Shown here piece after piece: positions 51,747 to 61,345 of a DNA stretch of 64,000 nucleotides. Position 1 is the stretch's first letter. Each line of letters opens with the position of its first letter. The DNA comes from Flavobacteriaceae bacterium. Its GTDB lineage: Bacteria > Bacteroidota > Bacteroidia > Flavobacteriales > Weeksellaceae. The translations under genes were made by a program, and so were the position numbers. The notes under the pieces were generated by a model, which saw nothing but the letters and a program-made list of their open reading frames with translations, did not search any database and was not told where the DNA came from. Location of the stretch: NCBI GenBank assembly GCA_030538275.1, contig JAUNUH010000005.1:1-64000 (forward strand), in the 5' to 3' direction.

Positions 51747-53765
51747 ATGAAAAATCAATTTTTTTACAGGCTTATGATGCTGCTCGTTGCATCTGGTCTA
51801 ATGATCAGCTGTAACAAAGGCCGCGAAGCCAAAACAGGTTCTGGAAGTGGGGCTATTGCTTCAAATGCTGCCGAAAGGGTTTACATTGCGCCAGGAGAAT
51901 ATGATGAATTTTATGCCTTCTTGTCTGGTGGATTTAGTGGACAAATGTCCGTTTATGGATTGCCATCAGGTAGAATGTTAAAGGTAATTCCTGTATTTTC
52001 TCAAGATGCAGAAAAAGGATATGGTTACAATGAAGAAACCAAACCTATGTTAATGACTTCTTTTGGCTTTGTTCCATGGGACGATTCTCACCACCCAGAT
52101 ATTTCACAAACCAATGGTGAATTGGATGGTAGATGGGTTTTTATCAATGGAAATAATACGCCACGAATTGCGAGAGTGAGTCTTGAAACCTTCGAAACAG
52201 AAGAGATTATAGAAATTCCCAATTCTGGAGGTAATCACTCTTCTTCATTCGTTACAGAAAACACGGAATATGTCGTGGCAAATACACGTTTCTCTGTTCC
52301 TATCCCACAAAGAGATATGCCTATTGCCGATTACAAAGGTAATTTCCAAGGTACAGCTTCTTTCGTTTCTGTAGATCAGGAAACAGGACATATGGATATC
52401 GCTTTCCAAATTTTATTACCTGGATTCAACTATGACTTAGCACACCCAGGGCGTGGCAAATCTCACGGATGGTTTTTCTTTACAACCTATAACACCGAAG
52501 AGGCAAATACACTACTAGAAGTAAACGCTTCTCAAAGTGAAAAAGACTTTATTGCTGCTGTAAACTGGAAAAAAGCAGAAGAATATGTAAAAGCTGGAAA
52601 AGGTACCAAAATGGCAGTTGATTATGCACATAATATCTATGACGAGCATACACATATGGCCACACACACTATGAAAAAAGAGGTTTTGGTATTGGATCCA
52701 AGAGAATTGGAAGGTTTGGTTTATTTCTTACCTACACCCAAATCACCTCACGGTTGTGATGTTGACCCTACAGGAGAGTACATTATTGGTAATGGAAAAC
52801 TTTCTACCGACCTTACGGCACACTCATTTACAAAAATGCTAGCTGCCATAGAAGCAAAGAATTTTGAAGGAGAAGCTTATGGATTGCCTATCTTGAAATT
52901 CGAAGACGTATTAGGCGGTACAGTAAAACAACCAGGCCTTGGCCCATTGCATACCGAGTTTGACGATCAAGGAAATGCCTATACAACATTCTTTATTTCT
53001 TCTGAGGTTGTAAAATGGAAAGTAGGTACTTGGGAAGTAATCGACAGAAAGCCAACCTATTACTCTGTAGGTCACTTGATGATTCCTGGAGGAAACTCTC
53101 GCAAGCCTTATGGTAAATATTTATTGGCAATGAACAAAATTACCAAAGACCGCTATCTGCCAACTGGTCCAGAAATGAACCACTCTGCACAGCTATACGA
53201 TATTACTGGAGAAAAAATGGAATTGTTACTTGATTTCCCTGTAATTGGTGAGCCGCATTATGCAGCTGGAATACCTGCAGATAAGATAAAATCTAGGTCT
53301 AAACAGATTTATAAATTAGAAGATAATAATCACCCGTACAAAACTTTGAACGAGAAAGACGCAAAAGTTGTACGCACTGGAAACGAAGTACATATTTATA
53401 TGACAACAATTCGTTCACACTTTGCCCCGGATAATATAGAAGGAATCAAAGTAGGTGATAAGGTGTATTTCCACGTTACCAATCTTGAACAAGATTTTGA
53501 CGTTCCGCATGGATTTGCCATAATGGGAGCACAAAATGCAGAATTGTTGGTAATGCCAGGACAAACAGAAACCCTGTATTATGAACCCACCAAGGTAGGT
53601 GTGTATCCATTCTACTGTACAGACTTCTGTTCGGCGTTGCACCAGGAAATGCAAGGATATATACGTATATCTGCAGCAGGATCGAATGTACCGCTCAAAT
53701 GGAGTTTGGGCGAGACCACTCCAGGACCGAATCAGCCCGCATCGGAAGCGTCAGAAACCAATTAA
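51747..53765 (+). CDS. nosZ: nitrous oxide reductase, clade II type
   Basis: 672 residues from the ATG at 51747. The export signal is of Sec/lipoprotein form (LLVASGLMISCNKG) with no twin-arginine motif, typical of clade II. Seven-bladed propeller His ligands for CuZ are recognisable in DDSHHPDIS, GGNHSSSF, SPHGCDVDPTG, GPLHTEFDD and GEPHYAAG. The C-terminal cupredoxin domain has the CuA site CTDFCSALHQEM plus DVPHGF. It reduces N2O to N2 in the periplasm. All expected copper ligands appear present, so it should be functional. Ends at a strong terminator. Confidence 0.96.
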   Translation: MKNQFFYRLMMLLVASGLMISCNKGREAKTGSGSGAIASNAAERVYIAPGEYDEFYAFLSGGFSGQMSVYGLPSGRMLKVIPVFSQDAEKGYGYNEETKPMLMTSFGFVPWDDSHHPDISQTNGELDGRWVFINGNNTPRIARVSLETFETEEIIEIPNSGGNHSSSFVTENTEYVVANTRFSVPIPQRDMPIADYKGNFQGTASFVSVDQETGHMDIAFQILLPGFNYDLAHPGRGKSHGWFFFTTYNTEEANTLLEVNASQSEKDFIAAVNWKKAEEYVKAGKGTKMAVDYAHNIYDEHTHMATHTMKKEVLVLDPRELEGLVYFLPTPKSPHGCDVDPTGEYIIGNGKLSTDLTAHSFTKMLAAIEAKNFEGEAYGLPILKFEDVLGGTVKQPGLGPLHTEFDDQGNAYTTFFISSEVVKWKVGTWEVIDRKPTYYSVGHLMIPGGNSRKPYGKYLLAMNKITKDRYLPTGPEMNHSAQLYDITGEKMELLLDFPVIGEPHYAAGIPADKIKSRSKQIYKLEDNNHPYKTLNEKDAKVVRTGNEVHIYMTTIRSHFAPDNIEGIKVGDKVYFHVTNLEQDFDVPHGFAIMGAQNAELLVMPGQTETLYYEPTKVGVYPFYCTDFCSALHQEMQGYIRISAAGSNVPLKWSLGETTPGPNQPASEASETN

Positions 53766-53820
53766 TCTAGCAGTATTTACCTGCCTTGGCAGTAGCTGAT
53801 TAATACTTTTTTCAATTTTA

Positions 53821-53860
53821 AAGGCAGGAAATGAAAAATTATTTCCTGCCTTATTTTTTT
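53821..53860 (+). terminator. strong rho-independent terminator after nosZ
   Basis: AAGGCAGGAAAT (53821-53832) pairs with ATTTCCTGCCTT (53841-53852) over 12 bp with an 8-nt loop, followed by T7. It separates nosZ from the accessory genes and may set a high nosZ:accessory ratio. Confidence 0.92.
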
Positions 53861-53952
53861 GATACTAAATTTAAATAAGTGAATTATCACAAATACCATT
53901 TCAACTTATAAATATTTTATTTACTTACGTTCATTAACTTAAAATTATTCGT

Positions 53953-54543
53953 ATGAAACTTTCAAAAATTATCATGTTTGTAGCCGCAGTTGCAATTCTA
54001 GGACTGTTTTTATTTCCGTTATGGGGCATTACGCTAGAGGCGCCACAATATCCTACACCTTTGAGCATGGATATATACATCAACAAGTTTGAGGATTACA
54101 GACCACATGATATCAAGAATATTAATCTAATGAATCATTATGTAGGTATGGAATATATCCCCGAAACAATTCCCGAGTTTACCATTTTTCCAATAGTAAT
54201 TATAGCCATGAGTGTTTTGGGAATTATCATCGCTTTTACAGGTAAATATAAATGGTTTTTGGGATGGTTTATTCTCATGACGCTTCTTTCTATTGCAGGA
54301 ATGATAGATTTCTATATTTGGGAATACAATTATGGCCATAATCTAGACCCGAACGCCATTATGAAATTTACAGACAAAGACGGTAATCCTATGGGATTTC
54401 AACCACCGTTTTTTGGATCTAAACAAATTTTGAACTTTGTGGCGCATTCCTATCCCGGCATTGGTTCTATATTCTTAGGAGCTGGTATAGGACTTTCTCT
54501 ATTGGCCTTTTTTATAGGCAAAAAAGAAAGTAAAACCGCTTAG
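53953..54543 (+). CDS. membrane protein of the nos locus (possibly NosB-like)
   Basis: 196 residues with four hydrophobic segments: ~6-26, ~78-96, ~100-120 and ~170-188. A periplasmic loop after the first helix holds PQYPTPLSMDIYINKFEDYR and HYVGMEYIPETIPEF; His and Met residues there could bind copper. Clade II nos clusters often have an unassigned membrane protein (NosB) after nosZ, and this is in that place. I infer a role in NosZ maturation or electron transfer, not a proven one. Confidence 0.65.
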   Translation: MKLSKIIMFVAAVAILGLFLFPLWGITLEAPQYPTPLSMDIYINKFEDYRPHDIKNINLMNHYVGMEYIPETIPEFTIFPIVIIAMSVLGIIIAFTGKYKWFLGWFILMTLLSIAGMIDFYIWEYNYGHNLDPNAIMKFTDKDGNPMGFQPPFFGSKQILNFVAHSYPGIGSIFLGAGIGLSLLAFFIGKKESKTA

Positions 54544-54593
54544 TAATTTTGTTAAAAAATATTTAATACCAAAAACTCTTAAATTCATGTCAA

Positions 54594-54609
54594 TTCTTAT
54601 GCGTAAGAA
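54594..54609. promoter_or_regulatory. inverted repeat upstream of nosL
   Basis: TTCTTA-TGCG-TAAGAA has perfect 6-bp arms, 46 bp before the nosL ATG. It is not an FNR-type box. It could be an operator or a weak processing hairpin. Confidence 0.4.
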
Positions 54610-54655
54610 ATAATAATTGACTATTTTCGCATCTACTTAATTTAATTTTTTTATT

Positions 54656-55102
54656 ATGTACAGACTTTTGTTAACACTTGTTTTTGTCGCTTTTATTGCC
54701 TGTTCTACAGAACCGAAACCCATCAACTATGGTACAGATATCTGTGATCATTGTGGAATGAATATAATGGATCATCCGTACGGTACAGAATTGGTGACCG
54801 ACAAGGGAAAAGTGTATAAATTCGATTCTACCGAGTGTATGCTATCCTATATGGAAACCAACGAGAATAGAAACTATGCGCATATACTCACCGCAACTAT
54901 GGACCAGCCAGGAACATTACAAAATGCCCTTACTTCTTCTTTTTTGGTAAGTGAAAATTTGCCCAGCCCAATGGGAGCTAATATTACAGCATATACCACA
55001 AAAGAATTGGCCCAAGAAGCTCAAAATGAGTTCAAAGGAGAAGTCTATGATTTTGAAGAGATTAAAAAGCACCAAAGCGGTAATTCATCACAGCATCACT
55101 AA
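54656..55102 (+). CDS. nosL: copper chaperone lipoprotein NosL
   Basis: 148 residues. A lipoprotein signal ends at FIACSTEPK (Cys at residue 16). The Cu(I)-binding motif CDHCGMNIMD is at about residues 27-36, with DSTECML and a Met-containing tail as further ligands. NosL delivers Cu(I) to NosD/NosZ during CuZ assembly. The C-terminal His pair (SSQHH) may add a metal site. Start of the nosLDFY run, 8 bp before nosD. Confidence 0.93.
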   Translation: MYRLLLTLVFVAFIACSTEPKPINYGTDICDHCGMNIMDHPYGTELVTDKGKVYKFDSTECMLSYMETNENRNYAHILTATMDQPGTLQNALTSSFLVSENLPSPMGANITAYTTKELAQEAQNEFKGEVYDFEEIKKHQSGNSSQHH

Positions 55103-55110
55103 ATGATAGA

Positions 55111-56355
55111 ATGACAGGAATCAGAATTTATTGCTCGATAATAATTTTGTTTGTCTGCGCTAATGTATTGAACGCCAAAACTATCACGGTATGTAATAGT
55201 TGTGGTGTAAAATCCATAAAAGAAGCCATTTCCCAGGCACAGCCAGGTGACCAAATTATCGTACAAGAAGGAATTTATAAAGAATATGATTTAATCATAA
55301 ATAAAAAATTAAGTATAATTGGTGAAGGAAACGTAATCGTTGATGGCGAAAAGAAAGGAGGAATTTTTATCATCTCCCAATCAGATGGAGTTACTTTGAA
55401 AAATCTCACGATTCAAAACGTGGGCAATAGCTATTCTGCAGACTATGCAGCGGTACGTGTAACACAATCAACCAATTTTCATTTGGAAAATTTGAAGTTA
55501 AGACAATTTTATTTTGGAATACATGTAGGAAAATCTTCCAACGGCCAAATTTTGAATAATGATATACGAGGTGATGCAAAAGATGAATATAATTCTGGCA
55601 ACGGTGTTCATCTTTGGTATTCTGAAAAAGTGGAGATTAAAAATAATTATATATCTGGTTGCAGGGATGGAATTTATTTTGAATTTGCCAATTTTTGCAA
55701 AATTGAATCCAATTATACCACCAAAAATATTCGATATGGACTGCATTTTATGTTTTCGAATAACGACGAATACATCAACAATGTTTTTACAGAAAACGCA
55801 GCCGGAGTAGCCGTGATGTTCTCCAAAAAAATCAATATGATTGGTAATGTTTTCAAGAAAAACTGGGGTGCAAGTTCATACGGTCTCCTACTAAAAGAAA
55901 TAAGCGACGCAGAAATCCTAAATAATACTTTCGAAGAAAACAGTACTGGAATTCAGATAGATGGAACGACGAGAATCAATTATTTCAATAATAAATTCAA
56001 TAATAACGGATGGGCTATGAAAGTTGCCGGAGCTGCATATTCAAACATTATAAAAAAGAATAACTTTTCAAACAATTCGTTTGACCTGGCCTATAACAGT
56101 AACATCAATGACAATCTTTTTGAAGAAAATTATTGGAGCGATTACAATGGATATGATTTGAATAAAGACGGATTTGGTGATGTTCCATATCGCCCTGTGA
56201 AGCTATTTTCCTATATTGTAGATAAAACGCCCGAAGCTATAATCCTGCTCAGAAGTTTGTTTGTGAGTATAATTAATTTTTCTGAACGCGTTTCACCGGT
56301 ATTTACCCCCGATAATCTGATGGATAATAAACCCAAAATGACTCCCTACCCATGA
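55111..56355 (+). CDS. nosD: periplasmic copper-binding beta-helix protein NosD
   Basis: 414 residues with a signal peptide ending at NVLNA. The body is a right-handed parallel beta-helix with many CASH-type turns (VTLKNLTIQNVGNSYSADYAA, NGVHLWYSEKVEIKNNYISG, FEENSTGIQIDGTTRINYFNN). It works with the NosFY transporter in assembling the CuZ sulfide-bridged cluster of NosZ. It overlaps nosF by 4 bp. Confidence 0.93.
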   Translation: MTGIRIYCSIIILFVCANVLNAKTITVCNSCGVKSIKEAISQAQPGDQIIVQEGIYKEYDLIINKKLSIIGEGNVIVDGEKKGGIFIISQSDGVTLKNLTIQNVGNSYSADYAAVRVTQSTNFHLENLKLRQFYFGIHVGKSSNGQILNNDIRGDAKDEYNSGNGVHLWYSEKVEIKNNYISGCRDGIYFEFANFCKIESNYTTKNIRYGLHFMFSNNDEYINNVFTENAAGVAVMFSKKINMIGNVFKKNWGASSYGLLLKEISDAEILNNTFEENSTGIQIDGTTRINYFNNKFNNNGWAMKVAGAAYSNIIKKNNFSNNSFDLAYNSNINDNLFEENYWSDYNGYDLNKDGFGDVPYRPVKLFSYIVDKTPEAIILLRSLFVSIINFSERVSPVFTPDNLMDNKPKMTPYP

Positions 56356-57059
56356 TCGAAATCAAGAAATTACATAAAAAATTTGGAAAACAAGAAGTTC
56401 TAAAAGGTGTAGATATTAGCGTAGAGCCTGGAAAAATCTATGCTGTGCTCGGTCCGAACGGGTCTGGAAAGACAACCATGATTAAAACTATTCTAGGCAT
56501 GGTGATCAAAAATAAAGGCGAGATTTCGGTCAATGGAAAAGACATTACCAAAGGCGCAAAATATCGTGATGAAATCGATTATTTGCCACAAATTGCTAAT
56601 TTTCCTGCCAATCTCAAAGTCAATGAATTGATAAAAATGATCAAGGATATCCGAGGAAAAAGTCCAGACGAGACCAGCCTTATTCAAATTTTTGGATTAC
56701 AACCTTATCTCAAAAAGAAATTAAGCAACCTATCGGGTGGTACCAAACAAAAAGTGAATCTGGTGTTGGCTTTTATGTTTGACTCGCCTGTATTGATTCT
56801 CGATGAACCTACCAGCGGACTGGATCCCGTGGCAATGCTGCGCCTTAAAGAGCTGATTCTGGAAGCCAAATCCAAAGGAAAATTGATTCTTATTACTTCT
56901 CACATCATGTCCTTTGTAGAAGAAATGGCAGACGAAGTAATTTTTTTGCTCGAAGGTGTTATATATTATAAAGGTTCTCTAGAAGGTTTAAATTCAAAAA
57001 CCCAAGAAACAAGTCTAGAACGAGCCATCGCAAAATTATTGAATACGCAACATGTTTAA
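56352..57059 (+). CDS. nosF: ABC transporter ATPase NosF
   Basis: 235 residues. Walker A GPNGSGKTT, signature LSGGTKQKV and Walker B LILDEPTSGLDP are intact, with the switch His in LITSHIMSF. It powers the NosFY transporter, thought to export a sulfur species for CuZ. Overlaps nosD by 4 bp and nosY by 8 bp, so the genes are translationally coupled. Confidence 0.93.
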   Translation: MIEIKKLHKKFGKQEVLKGVDISVEPGKIYAVLGPNGSGKTTMIKTILGMVIKNKGEISVNGKDITKGAKYRDEIDYLPQIANFPANLKVNELIKMIKDIRGKSPDETSLIQIFGLQPYLKKKLSNLSGGTKQKVNLVLAFMFDSPVLILDEPTSGLDPVAMLRLKELILEAKSKGKLILITSHIMSFVEEMADEVIFLLEGVIYYKGSLEGLNSKTQETSLERAIAKLLNTQHV

Positions 57060-57834
57060 AGTACTTAAATACAGCTTTTTCGACTTAATGCGTAGCCGAT
57101 GGAGCTACGTCTATTTCGCATTTTACCTCATCTTGGGATTCGTACTTTTATTCCTGAACAATGATTTGTCTAAAGGAATCATAACCTTGATGAATATAAT
57201 AATCGTATTGGTCCCTTTGATTTCGACCATATTTGGAATTATGTATTATTATGACTCCAGAGAATTTACAGAACTGCTTCTGGCACAACCCATCAAGCGC
57301 AGTAAGATTTTTCTTGGACAATACTTTGGATTATCCATCTCTCTGATGTTGAGTCTTGTTCTTGGCTTGGGAATTCCATTTATTTCTTATGGTCTTTTTG
57401 ATGGCGGAAGTATAGGAAAATTTATTTTATTAATATTAGCTGGCGCCTTCCTTACGTTTATTTTCTCGGCTATTGCTTTCTGGATTGGACTCAATAACGA
57501 AAACAAAATCAAGGGTTTTGGCTATGCTATTCTTTTGTGGCTCTTTATGGCCGTGATTTACGATGGAATTTTTCTTTTGTCTCTTATCATGTTTCAAGAA
57601 TTTCCATTAGAAAAGCTCACGCTATTTGCAAGTTTGCTCAACCCGATAGATTTATCCAGAATTCTGGTTTTGCTTCAGCTCGATATTTCTGCTTTGTTGG
57701 GATATACTGGAGCGGTTTTCAAAGAATTCTTTGGGACAAACAAAGGCTTTGTCGTGGCATTTATTATTTTGTGCCTTTGGGTAATTATACCAGTTTTTCT
57801 AATTTACCGTAAGGCAAAATTCAAGGATTTTTAA
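57052..57834 (+). CDS. nosY: ABC transporter permease NosY
   Basis: 260 residues with six predicted membrane helices, starting MFKVLKYSFFDLMRSRWSYV, the usual cytoplasmic coupling region of NosY-type permeases. EFTELLLAQPIKRSKIFLGQY is a conserved loop. It is the membrane part of the NosFY transporter. Last gene of the nos locus; no nosR, nosX, nosG or nosH is present in the window. Confidence 0.9.
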   Translation: MFKVLKYSFFDLMRSRWSYVYFAFYLILGFVLLFLNNDLSKGIITLMNIIIVLVPLISTIFGIMYYYDSREFTELLLAQPIKRSKIFLGQYFGLSISLMLSLVLGLGIPFISYGLFDGGSIGKFILLILAGAFLTFIFSAIAFWIGLNNENKIKGFGYAILLWLFMAVIYDGIFLLSLIMFQEFPLEKLTLFASLLNPIDLSRILVLLQLDISALLGYTGAVFKEFFGTNKGFVVAFIILCLWVIIPVFLIYRKAKFKDF

Positions 57835-57866
57835 TCAAAAATTAGTAAAAACAGTTGAAACTTGGA

Positions 57867-58619
57867 TTAAATTTCTTTCCCCGTAAAGAAATTAAAATCC
57901 TGTATGACAAGCCGGATGAATTCTTGATCGGTTATAGTAGGATTCTGATTGGAAATTCCAGTTGTTTCTCTGATTTTCTGTGCCAAATGCATTATTACCG
58001 AATATTCTTTGAGCTGAATAGCCTTGTCAAAATTATCTTTAATAATCCGCATATCATAATCTGTAAGAGCCACAACTTGCGGAAAATGCGGCTGATATTC
58101 AGAGGAAATTTCCTGTAAAATGGTATGATTAATATTCACCCTTCGTTTGAGCGAAATTACAGCTGTTCCACTGGCTATTCCACCCAAACGCTGATTATAT
58201 GGAGAAAAAATCATGGAAATTAAACCTACGATAGCCGTACTCAATAAAATATCCACAATTCTGAAAAACCAGCGTATTAAATAATCACTAAATTTGGCCT
58301 GATATGCATCAATTTTTACCACTTTGATTTTCATCATGCGTTTCCCAGGAGTTTGCCCCTCCATCAAGCTTTCACAAACCAAAGTATATAACTCGACAGG
58401 CAATAAAATAATTATTATAAACGCCATCAAAGACCATTGATCCCAAGACTGTAACAAGGAATCTATAGGTATTACATATTCAAAAATTACCCAAAGTAAA
58501 ATAATATAACTCAACTTGATTACCGTGTCAATGAGGAATGCCGCCATTCTATCACCCAAACTGGCAACTGCAAATTCAAGATTTACATTTTGTGAAGTAT
58601 TTATTGCAATTGAATTCAT
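57867..58619 (-). CDS. RDD family membrane protein
   Basis: 250 residues. LEFAVASLGDRMAAFLIDTVI is the RDD motif region on the first helix; three to four membrane segments follow (ILLWVIFEYVI, LMAFIIIILLPVELYTLV, IVDILLSTAIVGLISMIF). The cytoplasmic C-terminal ~90 residues are helical and charged. Function unknown. It is divergent from the SpoIIM-like gene (24 bp between starts), and this pairing is conserved in Bacteroidota beside MoxR/DUF58 clusters. Confidence 0.88.
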   Translation of the reverse strand: MNSIAINTSQNVNLEFAVASLGDRMAAFLIDTVIKLSYIILLWVIFEYVIPIDSLLQSWDQWSLMAFIIIILLPVELYTLVCESLMEGQTPGKRMMKIKVVKIDAYQAKFSDYLIRWFFRIVDILLSTAIVGLISMIFSPYNQRLGGIASGTAVISLKRRVNINHTILQEISSEYQPHFPQVVALTDYDMRIIKDNFDKAIQLKEYSVIMHLAQKIRETTGISNQNPTITDQEFIRLVIQDFNFFTGKEI

Positions 58620-58643
58620 AATAAAATTCTATATTAGCATATT

Positions 58644-59618
58644 ATGCGAGAGGTTGCATTCATTAAACAAAATAAGGCAAAATGGTTGGGTATAGAAGAA
58701 GTTATCACCGGAAAAATGAAAAAAAATCCGGACGATCTTTCTTCATTATACATCAACCTCATCAACGATTTGTCTTTTGCGCAAACTTATTATCCAAAAA
58801 GTAAAACTACAATTTATTTAAATCATTTAGCAACTTCTCTGTATCAAAGAATTTATAAAACCAAACGTACGGAAACCAATAGAATATCGCAATTTTTCTT
58901 CTACGAAGTGCCCATAATCATGTATGAATACCGCAAATTTCTCTATTTCGCATTCGCTGTATTTGCCATTTTTACAGGAATCGGGGTTGTTTCTGCTCAT
59001 TTTGATGAAGATTTTGTAAAATTAATTTTGGGTGATGACTATGTACACATGACGCAAGAAAACATCAAATCGGGTAATCCTATTGCGGTGTATGATATGG
59101 GATCCACCTGGGGAACGGCCATTGCTATAATTCGCAATAATCTCATGGTTGGCGCCAAAATGTTTTTTTACGGTATTTTTGGTGGTATTGGTACTTTCAT
59201 TATACTTATGCTCAACAGCATTATGTTGGGCAGTTTTCAATATTTTTTTCAACAACAAGCTGTTTTAGGAGAGAGTATGCTGGGAATTTGGGTGCATGGT
59301 GCATTCGAAATTTTTGGGATGGTTGTAGAAGCGATGGCGGGATTTATTCTGGGCGCATCTATTTTATTCCCAAAAACTTACTCAAGGTTCAATTCGTTTA
59401 AAATCGGATTTAAAAAAGCTTTCAAAATTTTTATCAGCACAATTCCTTTTACATTAGCAGCCGGTTTTTTGGAGGGATTTGTTACACGTCATGCGCTAGA
59501 CATCTCCTTGATAATCAATTTGTTTATCATTTTTAGTTGTTTGGGTTTTGTATTTTGGTATTATGTGATATATCCATACAAGCTTAATAAAAAAATGAGG
59601 TATGATACAATTCTATAA
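58644..59618 (+). CDS. SpoIIM-type (stage II sporulation protein M family) membrane protein
   Basis: 324 residues. The soluble N-terminal ~90 residues (FIKQNKAKWLGIEEVITGKM) precede six or so membrane helices. ILMLNSIMLGSFQYFFQQQAV and LGIWVHGAFEIFGMVVEAMAG match the conserved SpoIIM core, with the HGxFE motif. These proteins occur in non-sporulating bacteria with RDD and MoxR partners; their activity is not known. Overlaps the next gene by 17 bp. Confidence 0.88.
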   Translation: MREVAFIKQNKAKWLGIEEVITGKMKKNPDDLSSLYINLINDLSFAQTYYPKSKTTIYLNHLATSLYQRIYKTKRTETNRISQFFFYEVPIIMYEYRKFLYFAFAVFAIFTGIGVVSAHFDEDFVKLILGDDYVHMTQENIKSGNPIAVYDMGSTWGTAIAIIRNNLMVGAKMFFYGIFGGIGTFIILMLNSIMLGSFQYFFQQQAVLGESMLGIWVHGAFEIFGMVVEAMAGFILGASILFPKTYSRFNSFKIGFKKAFKIFISTIPFTLAAGFLEGFVTRHALDISLIINLFIIFSCLGFVFWYYVIYPYKLNKKMRYDTIL

Positions 59619-60540
59619 AACACGAGATTTTGGTGAATTAATTTCGGTGACATTTGATTTTGTTCAGAAATATGGAAGAAATTATTTCAAGAATTTCTTC
59701 ATCATCAACGGTATTTTTTTAATTTTAATTTTGATTATTTTCTGGTTTGGATTTGGTGAAATCCTCACTCAAATTTTTGGCTCCAATCTAGACGGCCAGG
59801 ATTTCTTTTTTGAACAGTATTTTACCGAAAATCAAGGAGTTTTGATTTTTGCTGGAATTGTCGTTGCAATTCTGTTTCTGTTGTTGAGTTTTGTGAATTA
59901 TTCTTTTCCCGTTTTGTATCTCAAACGAATGGCAGAAACCGGTGAAACACAAATTTCCTCTCACCAAATGATAGAAGATATCAAAGCGCATGCTTTACGC
60001 TTTATTACGTATTTTCTGGCAGTTTTATTTATTCTTTTACCCATATTCATCCTTGTTGGCGTATTTTCGGCCATGCTCATGATGATTTTAATCGGCTTTT
60101 TAATTATTATTTTTGCTATGCCGGTGATCATGAATATAGTCAATTTTACCTTATTTCACCATTATAACAGTTCGACCGGAATTTTTGAAGCTATTAAATA
60201 TGCCTTTAATATACAGTTTTCAAAAAGTTTTTGGAAATATTGGGGTTCAACCATCATGATTTATTTGATTATCAATGTAGTGTCATCCATTCTCACCTTT
60301 ATTCCTATATTTTTTGTATTTGGAGCGGCGTATGCCAATCCAGCTGGATTCAATCCAGAAGAGGGTTCTTTTTATTCTATATTGGTGATTGTTATTTATT
60401 TACTTTCGTTTTTGTTGGGTGTGATTTTGATTAATTTAATCTATATCAATACAGGATTTATGTATTATGATTCCAGAAAAGATCTTCACCGAAACATACA
60501 ATTTTCTGAAATAGAATCTATTGGCAAAAGTGAAATTTAA
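59602..60540 (+). CDS. membrane protein in the SpoIIM/MoxR cluster
   Basis: 312 residues. After YKTRDFGELISVTFDFVQKY there are about six hydrophobic segments (IIFAMPVIMNIVNFTLFHHY and others), a pattern like DUF4013/DUF7847-type membrane proteins. No catalytic motif is visible. It overlaps both neighbours, so it belongs to the operon from 58644. Exact family not certain. Confidence 0.75.
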   Translation: MIQFYKTRDFGELISVTFDFVQKYGRNYFKNFFIINGIFLILILIIFWFGFGEILTQIFGSNLDGQDFFFEQYFTENQGVLIFAGIVVAILFLLLSFVNYSFPVLYLKRMAETGETQISSHQMIEDIKAHALRFITYFLAVLFILLPIFILVGVFSAMLMMILIGFLIIIFAMPVIMNIVNFTLFHHYNSSTGIFEAIKYAFNIQFSKSFWKYWGSTIMIYLIINVVSSILTFIPIFFVFGAAYANPAGFNPEEGSFYSILVIVIYLLSFLLGVILINLIYINTGFMYYDSRKDLHRNIQFSEIESIGKSEI

Positions 60541-61345
60541 GCTAATTTTATTCATATTATCCTTTTGTTTCTACCTTGTTGGGTCTCAAGGTCAAGCGCA
60601 TACTGTAGAAAAAGCTGTCCTATTTGATAAAACCGAAGTCGAGATTGACCCAACGCAAGAAGAAATCAAAAATCCAAGTACGGCAGAAATATTAGCGCAA
60701 GGCGTAAATTATAACGAAAGTTTGGAATTGAGACATTTCAAAGATGGTTTTCAGGCAGATTATAAAGGCGCAGATTACGACTATTCGCTTACAAAACCAC
60801 GTGAATCCATTTGGTCTAAAATCAAAAGAAAATTAATTGAATTTCTGTCCAGATTCTTGTCAGATAAAGATGCTGGAAAAATCAATGAAATTAGCCTTTG
60901 GATCATGCGTATTTTGGGAATTGGAATTGTGGGACTCGTGGTTTTTTGGTTGCTACGATTTTTAATTCAAAAAGAAGGAAATTGGTTTTTTAGTAAAAAA
61001 AATAAAAACATTTTACCGCAAGCTACTATTATTGATGAAAATATCCATGAACTTGATTTTCAACAATTAATAGCTGAGAAAGAGCTTCAAAAAGATTATA
61101 GATTTGCTGTGAGATATAATTATCTGGCCTTGCTCAAATCTCTTTCAGATAAAAAATTAATCGAATGGGATCCAGAAAAAACCAATCGTGATTATCTCAC
61201 CGAAATTTCAAATATAGAATTGAAAAAAGAATTCGCATCACTCACCTATATATTTGATTATGTGTGGTATGGTGAATTTGATATTGAACAGCCGGTTTAT
61301 GAAAAATTCAAAACGCAATTTTCAACCTTCAAAAACAAGATATGA
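60521..61345 (+). CDS. DUF4129 domain protein
   Basis: 274 residues if TTG 60521 is used; GTG 60530 is the alternative, and no ATG precedes the signal sequence. A signal peptide (LILFILSFCFYLVGSQGQA) is followed by a periplasmic region, one membrane helix (IMRILGIGIVGLVVFWLLRFL, ~135-155) and the C-terminal DUF4129 domain: DYRFAVRYNYLALLKSLSD, and YIFDYVWYGEFDIE near the end. DUF4129 proteins accompany MoxR/DUF58 systems and some transglutaminase-like proteins. Function unknown. Confidence 0.8.
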   Translation: MAKVKFKLILFILSFCFYLVGSQGQAHTVEKAVLFDKTEVEIDPTQEEIKNPSTAEILAQGVNYNESLELRHFKDGFQADYKGADYDYSLTKPRESIWSKIKRKLIEFLSRFLSDKDAGKINEISLWIMRILGIGIVGLVVFWLLRFLIQKEGNWFFSKKNKNILPQATIIDENIHELDFQQLIAEKELQKDYRFAVRYNYLALLKSLSDKKLIEWDPEKTNRDYLTEISNIELKKEFASLTYIFDYVWYGEFDIEQPVYEKFKTQFSTFKNKI

